Below are positions 43,062 through 49,719 of a DNA stretch of 49,719 bases, piece by piece. The DNA lies in contig CAMYZH010000006.1 of the NCBI GenBank assembly GCA_947303785.1, positions 1-49,719 of the forward strand, given 5' to 3'. Below the pieces are notes generated by a model that did no database searches, was not told where the DNA came from, and saw only the letters and a program-made list of their open reading frames with translations. Origin of the DNA: an uncultured Clostridium sp. GTDB taxonomy: Bacteria > Bacillota > Clostridia > TANB77 > CAG-508. How positions within the stretch are numbered: the first letter of the stretch is position 1; each line of letters begins with the position of its first letter. Made by a program: the position numbers and the translations under genes.

Positions 43062-44459
43062 ATGGAAGAAAAATTGAGTACAAAACTTTTTAATAAAAAA
43101 GAGTGTGGCTGGATTGGAATGAGCGAAGAAAAGAAAAGTGAAGTTTTTGACTTGTGTAGAAGGTATATGGAATTTTTAAATTGCTCAAAAACGGAAAGAG
43201 AATTTATAAAAAACGCTAGAAAACTAGCTGATAGCAATGGATTTAGAGACATTATGGAATTTGAATCTTTAAAGCCTGGTGATAAAGTTTATTTTATAAA
43301 TAGAGAAAAAAGTATGTACTTAGCGATAATTGGAGAAGAGCCAATTGAAAATGGACTTCATATTATTGGTTCACATGTTGATTCACCTAGATTGGATTTG
43401 AAGCCAAATCCATTATATGAAGATACAGGTTTAGCATATTTTAAAACTCATTATTATGGTGGAATTAAGAAATATCAATGGACTACAATTCCTCTTGCTA
43501 TACATGGTGTGATAGTTAAGAAAGATGGAGAAAAAATAGAAGTTAATATTGGTGAAGATGAGCAAGATCCAATATTTACAATTACTGACCTTTTACCACA
43601 TTTAGCTCAAGACCAAATGCAGAAAAAATTAGGTTCTGGAATTGAAGGAGAAAATTTAAACCTATTGATTGGAAGCATTCCTTTTGAAGAGGAAGATTGT
43701 AGGGAACAGGTAAAACTTAATATTTTAAATATATTGAATCAGAAATATGGAATTTGCGAAGCTGATTTGACTAGTTCAGAATTTGAATTAGTTCCACAAT
43801 TTAAAGCAAGAAGCTTAGGTTTTGATGAGAGTATGGTTGCAGCATATGGACAAGATGATAAGGTTTGTGCATTTACATCTCTTGCTGCTATGATGGAATT
43901 AAATAATGTTAAAAATACTGCTATTTGCATTTTATCTGATAAAGAAGAAATTGGAAGTATGGGAAACACAGGTATGGAATCTCATATGTTTGATTTCTTT
44001 ATTTCAGAAATATTGAATAAATTAAATGTAAATAGACCAAATTTATTAGATAAGGTATTTTGTTTTTCTAAAATGTTATCTTCTGATGTTGATGCCGGAT
44101 TTGATCCAATTTATGCATCTGTTTCTGATAAAACTAATGCAGGATTTTTAGGAAAAGGTATTAGTTTAAATAAATATACCGGTGCTAAAGGAAAATCAGG
44201 GGCTTCTGATGCTAATGCTGAGTTTGTTGCATGGGTTAGAAATGTTTTAGAGAAAAATGATATTAAATATCAAGTTGCTGAGCTTGGAAAGGTTGATATT
44301 GGCGGAGGAGGAACAATTGCTTATATTTTAGCGAATAAAGGTGCTGATGTAATTGATTGTGGTGTTCCTGTTCTTTCTATGCATGCTCCATATGAGGTTA
44401 CAAGTAAATTTGATGTTTATGAAGCATATAGAACTTATAAGGCTTTTTGGCAGGAATAA
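43062..44459 (+). CDS. M18 family aminopeptidase
   Basis: Cytosolic zinc-dependent aminopeptidase (aspartyl/neutral aminopeptidase I type). 465 residues. Metal-binding motifs: GSHVDSPRLDLKPNPLYED (His and Asp), SDKEEIGSMGNTGM (Glu-Glu), SSDVDAGFDP, and the C-terminal SMHAPYEVTSKFDVYEAY (His). ATG 43062 after AAAGGAGGAAA. It is followed by a terminator and then the CRISPR locus. Confidence 0.94.
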   Translation: MEEKLSTKLFNKKECGWIGMSEEKKSEVFDLCRRYMEFLNCSKTEREFIKNARKLADSNGFRDIMEFESLKPGDKVYFINREKSMYLAIIGEEPIENGLHIIGSHVDSPRLDLKPNPLYEDTGLAYFKTHYYGGIKKYQWTTIPLAIHGVIVKKDGEKIEVNIGEDEQDPIFTITDLLPHLAQDQMQKKLGSGIEGENLNLLIGSIPFEEEDCREQVKLNILNILNQKYGICEADLTSSEFELVPQFKARSLGFDESMVAAYGQDDKVCAFTSLAAMMELNNVKNTAICILSDKEEIGSMGNTGMESHMFDFFISEILNKLNVNRPNLLDKVFCFSKMLSSDVDAGFDPIYASVSDKTNAGFLGKGISLNKYTGAKGKSGASDANAEFVAWVRNVLEKNDIKYQVAELGKVDIGGGGTIAYILANKGADVIDCGVPVLSMHAPYEVTSKFDVYEAYRTYKAFWQE

Positions 44460-44464
44460 TGAAT

Positions 44465-44499
44465 GGAAGCGGGTCCTTAAAATGGGGCCTGCTTTTTTA
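44465..44499 (+). terminator. Terminator after the M18 aminopeptidase
   Basis: AAGCGGGTCC (44467-44476) pairs with GGGCCTGCTT (44485-44494), two G-T pairs, then TTTT. Confidence 0.8.
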
Positions 44500-44615
44500 T
44501 TGTATATGGAGTAATGTTCAATTTTGTATATGCATTAGGAGGTACTAAAAAATATTAATTTGTATATTTTATAAAAATATGACTTAAATTAATAATATGT
44601 TGCAAAAAATTACTA

Positions 44616-44644
44616 TTGCACAAATTTACATAATATGGTAAAAT
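44616..44644 (+). promoter_or_regulatory. Upstream candidate promoter of the cas9 leader
   Basis: TTGCAC (44616-44621), 17 bases, TAAAAT (44639-44644). With the second promoter at 44694, the tracrRNA and the M18 terminator it accounts for the 412-base gene-free stretch before cas9; 44500-44610 shows nothing else. Confidence 0.45.
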
Positions 44645-44693
44645 GATACAGAAAAAATTAAATAGAAAATTGTACCAATATAAATAAAAACTA

Positions 44694-44722
44694 TTGACAA
44701 AATGGATAGAACAGTATAATAT
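44694..44722 (+). promoter_or_regulatory. tracrRNA promoter
   Basis: TTGACA (44694-44699) and TATAAT (44715-44720, 15-base gap) or TAATAT (44717-44722, 17-base gap). Predicted start near 44727-44730. Confidence 0.65.
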
Positions 44723-44726
44723 AATA

Positions 44727-44852
44727 CTAACTTCTATCTTGGGAAGGATAGGAAGTTATATCATATCAAAGTAGAATAGGTTATTATAATAAGACCTATG
44801 TGTCGTAAAGCACTGGCTGTTCAATTTATATTGGACAGCTATCTTCATTTTT
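44727..44852 (+). ncRNA. tracrRNA of the type II-C CRISPR system
   Basis: Bases 44755-44790 match the reverse complement of the array repeat at 30 of 36 positions, so the transcript can pair with crRNA repeats (anti-repeat). The 3' part reads ATAAGACC, then TGTGTCGTAAAGCACTGGC, close to the ATAAGGCC...TGTGCCGCAACGCTCTGCC core of the Neisseria II-C tracrRNA. It ends with a 9-bp hairpin (GCTGTTCAA with TTGGACAGC) and a T-rich tail to about 44852. A separate 5' hairpin (44731-44755, CTTC...GAAG) precedes the anti-repeat. It lies in the leader of cas9, same strand, ending 20 bases before the start codon. Confidence 0.85.
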
Positions 44853-44871
44853 ATAGAAAGAGGAGAACACT

Positions 44872-47800
44872 ATGGGATATAGAATAGGTTTAGATTTGGG
44901 AATAACTTCTGTAGGATGGTCAATTTTAGAAGATGATTCTAAAGGAAATCCTATACGAATAATTGATTTAGGTTCAAGAATATTTGATGCAGCAGAACAA
45001 CCAAGAGATGGAGCGCCACTCGCATTGCCAAGAAGAGAAGCGAGAAGCTTAAGAAGAAGATTACGAAGAAGGAATCATAGAATAAAAAGAACAAAATATT
45101 TATTAGAAAAATATCAAATAATTACTCAAAAAGATGTTGAAAAAATGTATGAAGATAATCCAAAATTTTCTCATAATCCTTATGAACTACGACTTATAGC
45201 TCTTAATAGTAAATTAACGAATAAAGAATTGGCCCGTGTTTTAATTAACTTTGTTAAGAAACGTGGATATAAATCCAATAGTAAAGCTGAAGAAAACTCA
45301 AATGGAAATGATGCAGGCAAATTATTAACTGCTACAAAAGAGAATGAAGAATTAATGAAAGAAAAAGGATATAGAACTGTAGCAGAGATGCTATTAAAAG
45401 ATGATAAATTTAAAGTTATTTTACCAAACGGAAGTAAGGCTGTTTATATTAATAAACAAACAGGAGAAGAAAAGGAACTTATAAAAATAAAGAATTCAAT
45501 TAATGATTACAAGAACACAACACTTAGAAGTATGATAGTTGAGGAAATAAAACTCATTTTAAATAAACAGAAAGAATTTAATTCAAAAATAACAAATGAA
45601 TTTATTGAAGAATATTTAAAAATATTTGAATCACAAAGAAACTTTGATGAAGGACCTGGAGATGAAAGTCCATATAGTGGTAATCAGATTGAGAAAATGA
45701 TTGGAAAATGCACTTTTGAGCCTGATGAATTACGTGCAGCGAAAGCATCATATACTTTTGAATATTTTAAGTTATTAACAGATATTAATCATATTAAAAT
45801 TGAGAAAACACAATTTGATAGTAAAGGAAATAGAGTTGTAGAAAAGAGAGAATTAACAGAAGAAGAGAAAAATGCAATTATAAAATTGGCAAAAGAAAAA
45901 GTAACAATATCTTTTGATTCATTAAGAAAAATAATAAAAATAGAAGATAATGAAAGATTTAATATGGTTTCTTACAAATCAACAAATGATTTTTCAAAAG
46001 AAAGTAATAAAGAGGATGAAAAAAATCGAAAATTTGAAGAATTTAGAAGTTATCATAAAATAAGAGTTGCATTTGATAGAATTGAAAAGGGATATATAAA
46101 CAAATTAGAAGATAGTCAGCTAGATGCAATTGGTTATGCTTTAACAACTTTTAAAAGTGACAAGAAAAGGATTGAATATTTGAGTGAAAATAACGTATAT
46201 TTACCAGAAGAATGTTTAAATGAATTGCTAAAGTTAAGTTTTAGAGAATATGGTCATTTATCAATTAAGTGCATGAAAAAAATAATTCCTCATTTAGAAA
46301 AAGGATTAACATATGATAAAGCAATAGCATTAGAGTATAAAGATCATAGAGGAATTATTAACACCAAAAAGAAAAGTAAATTATCATTGAATGATTTAGA
46401 AGAAAAAATTTCAAATCCGGTTGTAAGAAGATCAGTATCACAAACAATTAAGGTTCTAAATGCAATAAATAATAGATATGGCTCTATATATGGAAAACCT
46501 GATTGCGTAGTAATTGAATTAGCTAGAGAATTAGGAAAAAGTAAAGATGAGAGAAATAAAATAGAAAAAAGACAAAATGAAAATAGAGCTAATAATGAGA
46601 AAATAAAAGATGAAATTATATTATTAGGTAATGATGATGTAAAGGGACAAGATATTGTAAAGTATAAGTTGTGGCAAGAACAGGATGGAATATGTTTGTA
46701 TTCAGGGAAAAGGATAAGAATTGAAGATCTTTTTACAGAAGCGGTTGAAGTAGACCATATTATTCCATATAGTATGTGTTTTGATGATACATATCAAAAT
46801 AAAGTCTTGGTTTTAGCTTCTGAGAATAGACAAAAAGGTAATAGGATTCCGTATCAATATATTAAAGAAATAGGCAGAGATTTAGAAGAATATGAAATAA
46901 GAATAAATAGCTATATAAAAAATTATGCTAAAAAAAGGAGATTATTGAAAAACGAATTTACAAAAGAGGATGCCCAAGAGTGGAAAGATAGAAATATAGT
47001 AGATACACAAAATATAACTAAAATTGTATATAAACTAATAAGTGATAACTTAGAATTCTCAGATAATTACGAGATTAAAAGAAAAGTATGGGCTGTAAAT
47101 GGGGCTATAACAGCTTATGTCAGAAGAAGATTAGGAATAGAAAAAATAAGAGCAAATGGTGATGAACATCATGCTGTTGATGCAACTGTAATTGCGAGTA
47201 TATCACAAAAAATGATAAACCAAATTACGAAATTTTCACAGTATATGGAAGCTAGAAGAACAAAAGATGGGAAATATATTGATTATGAAACAGGAGAAAT
47301 TATTTCAGGAAAGGAATTTGAAGAAAAGTTTGGAAATAAATTTCCAGAGCCATGGAAAAATTTTCGAAATGAGCTAAAAATAAGGACTGAATGTAAAACA
47401 AAAGAAAGAATGGAAGAATGTATTAAGGATGCTAAATTATATATTTATAATGAAAATGAAGATGAAATTAATAGATATGAAGATTTAGAACCAATATTTA
47501 TATCAAGAATGCCAAGAAGAAAAGTTAGAGGACAGGCACATCTTGAAACAATTAGAAGAATGAAAAAAGATGAAAAAGGTGAAATTAAAAAAATTTCTAA
47601 GAGGGCACTTACAGAGTTAAAGCTTGACAAAAATAATGAAATAGTGGGTTATGCAGAACGACAAAAGAGAGATGATAGGTTATTATATGAATCACTAGTA
47701 GAAAAACTAAAAGAATATGGCGGAGATGGAAAAAAAGCATTTAAGGAACCTTTCTTTAAACCAAAATCAGATGGAACGAAAGGACCATTAGTTAAAAAGG

Positions 47801-48321
47801 TAAAAATAGAAGAGAAAACAACATTAGGAGTAGAGTTAAAGAATATAAAAGCAATAGCTGATAATGGAGGAATGGTGAGGATTGATGTGTTTTATGTAGA
47901 AGGAGAAGGGTATTATTTTGTACCAATATATGTTTCAGATACATTGAAAAATGAACTTCCGCAAAAAGCTTGTGTGGCGGGAAAAAATTATTGTGATTGG
48001 AAAGAAATGAATGATACTGATTTTATTTTTAGTTTATATCCAAATGATTTAATACATATAGTTGGAAAAAATAAAATCAAATTGAATGGTAATCAAGATA
48101 AAGAAAAGGAAAGTATAGAAGTGGATGAATATTTTGGATATTATATAAAAGCAGGAATATCATCAGCATCAATTACATTGATAACTCACAATGCTGAATA
48201 TAAACAAGATAGTCAAGGGATTAAAGGATTAAGATTAATTGAAAAATATGAGGTAGATCCATTAGGAAATTATTATAAAGTTAAAACACCAGAAAAAAGA
48301 ATGAAATTTAATATAAAATAA
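44872..48321 (+). CDS. cas9: Cas9 endonuclease, type II-C
   Basis: RNA-guided DNA nuclease. 1149 residues, at the upper end for II-C and below II-A size. RuvC-I has D8 in GLDLGITSVGW; the arginine-rich bridge helix is at ~54-78 (RREARSLRRRLRRRNHR); RuvC-II has E549 in VIELAREL; the HNH domain has D628-H629 in VDHIIPYS and N652 in SENRQKGN; RuvC-III has H767 and D770 in HHAVDA. All catalytic residues are intact. The C-terminal ~350 residues (PAM-interacting region) contain YFVPIYVSD and GLRLIEKYEVDPLGNYYKVK, typical of II-C. RBS AGAGGAGAA. No csn2 or cas4 gene lies downstream, which fits II-C. Confidence 0.97.
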   Translation: MGYRIGLDLGITSVGWSILEDDSKGNPIRIIDLGSRIFDAAEQPRDGAPLALPRREARSLRRRLRRRNHRIKRTKYLLEKYQIITQKDVEKMYEDNPKFSHNPYELRLIALNSKLTNKELARVLINFVKKRGYKSNSKAEENSNGNDAGKLLTATKENEELMKEKGYRTVAEMLLKDDKFKVILPNGSKAVYINKQTGEEKELIKIKNSINDYKNTTLRSMIVEEIKLILNKQKEFNSKITNEFIEEYLKIFESQRNFDEGPGDESPYSGNQIEKMIGKCTFEPDELRAAKASYTFEYFKLLTDINHIKIEKTQFDSKGNRVVEKRELTEEEKNAIIKLAKEKVTISFDSLRKIIKIEDNERFNMVSYKSTNDFSKESNKEDEKNRKFEEFRSYHKIRVAFDRIEKGYINKLEDSQLDAIGYALTTFKSDKKRIEYLSENNVYLPEECLNELLKLSFREYGHLSIKCMKKIIPHLEKGLTYDKAIALEYKDHRGIINTKKKSKLSLNDLEEKISNPVVRRSVSQTIKVLNAINNRYGSIYGKPDCVVIELARELGKSKDERNKIEKRQNENRANNEKIKDEIILLGNDDVKGQDIVKYKLWQEQDGICLYSGKRIRIEDLFTEAVEVDHIIPYSMCFDDTYQNKVLVLASENRQKGNRIPYQYIKEIGRDLEEYEIRINSYIKNYAKKRRLLKNEFTKEDAQEWKDRNIVDTQNITKIVYKLISDNLEFSDNYEIKRKVWAVNGAITAYVRRRLGIEKIRANGDEHHAVDATVIASISQKMINQITKFSQYMEARRTKDGKYIDYETGEIISGKEFEEKFGNKFPEPWKNFRNELKIRTECKTKERMEECIKDAKLYIYNENEDEINRYEDLEPIFISRMPRRKVRGQAHLETIRRMKKDEKGEIKKISKRALTELKLDKNNEIVGYAERQKRDDRLLYESLVEKLKEYGGDGKKAFKEPFFKPKSDGTKGPLVKKVKIEEKTTLGVELKNIKAIADNGGMVRIDVFYVEGEGYYFVPIYVSDTLKNELPQKACVAGKNYCDWKEMNDTDFIFSLYPNDLIHIVGKNKIKLNGNQDKEKESIEVDEYFGYYIKAGISSASITLITHNAEYKQDSQGIKGLRLIEKYEVDPLGNYYKVKTPEKRMKFNIK

Positions 48322-48360
48322 GAAAGGAGAAGCTTAAATAATTTTTAAGTAACAATTAAT

Positions 48361-49263
48361 ATGGCATTTAGAAATATTTATGTTGAAAATGATGTTCATA
48401 TAAATGTAAAAAATGAACAATTGGTTGTTACAAAAGATAAGGATTCGCATTCATTTCCATTAGAAGATGTAAATAGTATTTGTATTGAATCACAGAGAAC
48501 AGTAATTACAACATATACCCTAAAGAAATTTATAGAAAATGATATTGTAGTATATGTGTGTGATGAAAAACATTTACCAACAGGTATACTAGTAGGAATG
48601 AATAATTATTCTAGACAACTAAAGAATATTAAGCTACAAATGAAAGTTTCAAAACCATTAATTAAAAGAATTTGGCAAGAAATTATAAAAAGTAAAGTTG
48701 CAAACCAGGCAAAATGCCTTGAATTTAACAAATTAAAAGGTTCAACTTATTTGATGAAAATGATGGATTTGATAAATTCAGGAGATACTACGAATGTTGA
48801 ATCCAGAGCTGCTGCTTTTTATTTTAGAAATTTGTTTGAGAGAACCTTTAATAGAAATACTCCTTGTAAAGAAAATGCCGCATTAAATTATGGATATGCA
48901 ATTATACGAGGGATGATAGCTAGAACGCTTATTATGTATGGCTTTGAACCTTCTATAGGAATATTTCATCATAATGAGTTAAACAACTTTAACCTTGCTG
49001 ATGATTTTATTGAACCTTTTAGGCCTTTAGTTGATTTATATATAAAGAACAAAATTGATTTTTCAAATAATGAATTATCTTCTTTCGAAAAAAAGAAAAT
49101 TTATAATATTATTAATTGTTTAGTTTTAATTGATGGAAAAAAGTTTAATGTACAGGGTGCAATTGAATATATGATAAAAAGTTTTTCAACGAGTATGAAC
49201 AAAAAGGAAAATTTAATTAAAGTTCCTGAATTAATTCAGCTGGAAGAATATAGGTATGCATAA
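48361..49263 (+). CDS. cas1: CRISPR integrase Cas1
   Basis: Metal-dependent integrase that inserts new spacers with Cas2. 300 residues. Likely metal ligands: E147 (VESRAAAFYF), H203/H204 (GIFHHNELNNFNLADD) and D215 (ADDFIEPFRP). The N-terminus AFRNIYVENDVHINVKNEQL is typical of type II Cas1. The Shine-Dalgarno site (AAGGAGA, 48324-48330) is 30 bases before the ATG; a small A/U hairpin (CTTAAA/TTTAAG, 48333-48349) lies between and may bring them together. 39 bases after cas9. Confidence 0.95.
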   Translation: MAFRNIYVENDVHINVKNEQLVVTKDKDSHSFPLEDVNSICIESQRTVITTYTLKKFIENDIVVYVCDEKHLPTGILVGMNNYSRQLKNIKLQMKVSKPLIKRIWQEIIKSKVANQAKCLEFNKLKGSTYLMKMMDLINSGDTTNVESRAAAFYFRNLFERTFNRNTPCKENAALNYGYAIIRGMIARTLIMYGFEPSIGIFHHNELNNFNLADDFIEPFRPLVDLYIKNKIDFSNNELSSFEKKKIYNIINCLVLIDGKKFNVQGAIEYMIKSFSTSMNKKENLIKVPELIQLEEYRYA

Positions 49264-49576
49264 ATACATGAGGATTTTAGTTTTTTTTGATTTGCCAGTT
49301 AAGACTAAACAGGAAAGAAGAGTAGCAACTAAATTTAGAAATTTTTTAATAAAAGATGGGTATTATATGATTCAGTTTTCTGTATATGCTAGATTATGTA
49401 ACGGAAACGATATGGCAAATATTCATCGTGAAAGGTTAAAGGCAAATGTGCCAAATAATGGTTCAATAAGAGTATTGACAATAACTGAAAAACAGTATGA
49501 TAATGTAGAAATATTATTGGGGAAAAAGACTAAATATGAAAGGCCAATTGAATATGAAAATTTGTCAATTTTTTAA
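49256..49576 (+). CDS. cas2: CRISPR-associated Cas2
   Basis: Structural partner of Cas1 in spacer acquisition. 106 residues with the ferredoxin-like start MRILVFFDLPV and conserved aspartate (D12 from the 49256 start). ATG 49256 overlaps the cas1 stop by 8 bases, implying coupling; ATG 49268 is an alternative start giving 102 residues. FLIKDGYYMIQFSVYARLC is a family hallmark of type II Cas2. Confidence 0.95.
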   Translation: MHKYMRILVFFDLPVKTKQERRVATKFRNFLIKDGYYMIQFSVYARLCNGNDMANIHRERLKANVPNNGSIRVLTITEKQYDNVEILLGKKTKYERPIEYENLSIF

Positions 49577-49628
49577 AAAAATGCTTAAAATAATAGAATT
49601 ATAATTATTATTTCCAAAAATATAAAAT

Positions 49629-49663
49629 AAAAGCTGGGTAAATCCTTGATTTGCCCAGCTTTT
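49629..49663. terminator. Bidirectional terminator between cas2 and the CRISPR array
   Basis: AAAAGCTGGGTAAATC (49629-49644) pairs with GATTTGCCCAGCTTTT (49648-49663), 16 bp with one G-T pair and a 3-base loop, T-run on one side and A-run on the other. It can stop both cas2 transcription and crRNA transcription arriving from the array. Confidence 0.85.
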
Positions 49664-49673
49664 ATGGGAATGT

Positions 49674-49709
49674 ATTATATCATATCAAAATATAATAGGG
49701 AATTATAAC
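49674..49709 (-). CRISPR. Terminal CRISPR repeat (array continues beyond the window)
   Basis: Only one 36-base repeat and 10 bases of the first spacer are inside the window. Read on the minus strand it begins GTTATAATTCCCTATTATAT and ends ATGATATAAT, the GTT-x-TA-x-x-TCCCT type found in II-C arrays. It is recognised because 30 of 36 positions match the tracrRNA anti-repeat at 44755-44790. The 3' end TGATATAAT is a perfect extended -10, as in Neisseria and Campylobacter arrays where each repeat carries its own promoter. Confidence 0.8.
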
Positions 49710-49719
49710 AAATCACCTT

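Noticed and set aside
44872..48321. Type II-A or II-B system
   Set aside because: No csn2 or cas4 after cas2, Cas9 is 1149 residues, and repeat and tracrRNA resemble the II-C pattern.

Overview
The window is a chromosomal stretch of a very AT-rich, spore-forming Firmicute, most likely an uncultured Clostridia-type gut bacterium. I infer this from spoIIGA-sigE, spo0A, murA-divIB, the str operon (rpsL-rpsG-fusA-tuf), AGA-dominated arginine codons, TTG/GTG starts with strong Shine-Dalgarno sites, and many U-tailed terminators. No tRNA or rRNA gene was seen.

Layout. 1-239: tail of an Rpn-type nuclease gene. 0.6-5.9 kb: division and sporulation block ftsA-ftsZ-spoIIGA-sigE, a membrane-anchored LolA/GerS-like protein and a MazF toxin. 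5.9-12.2 kb: accessory genes (Pr6Pr membrane protein, LemA + DUF3137 on the minus strand, PiT phosphate transporter + DUF47, a Na+/Ca2+ exchanger-like protein, a DUF6076 zinc-finger protein). 12.3-18.1 kb: murA-divIB-two DUF881 genes-sbp-WG repeat protein, the cluster that in relatives lies directly upstream of ftsA. 18.2-24.8 kb: BaiN-type flavoprotein, YigZ, spo0A, a methionine gamma-lyase-like enzyme, a secreted amidase with a dockerin-like tail, and deoD. 24.9-32.9 kb: lineage-specific proteins (two paralogues under near-identical promoters, trmFO, a 1239-residue coiled-coil protein, a 99-residue protein). 33.0-37.7 kb: str operon with several large RNA hairpins. 37.9-44.5 kb: plsX-acpP-rnc-radical SAM, YitT, ogg and an M18 aminopeptidase. 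44.6-49.7 kb: a complete type II-C CRISPR system (tracrRNA, cas9, cas1, cas2) with the first repeat of an array transcribed toward it.

The most interesting signal is not the CRISPR locus. Three conserved genes (Pr6Pr, deoD, ogg) are each broken by exactly one extra base. In all three the break falls on an in-frame CGG codon: skipping the C (or reading CGGN as a four-base codon) restores a full-length protein with its downstream catalytic residues intact. By a hand scan, CGG occurs in-frame nowhere else in the window, although it occurs about 60 times out of frame in coding strands. This suggests that CGG is an unassigned or hungry codon here and works as a +1 frameshift signal. Other items worth checking are a 47-bp perfect inverted repeat after spo0A, a ~130-nt layered hairpin between rpsG and fusA, and a hairpin holding a Shine-Dalgarno site in its loop at 10021.
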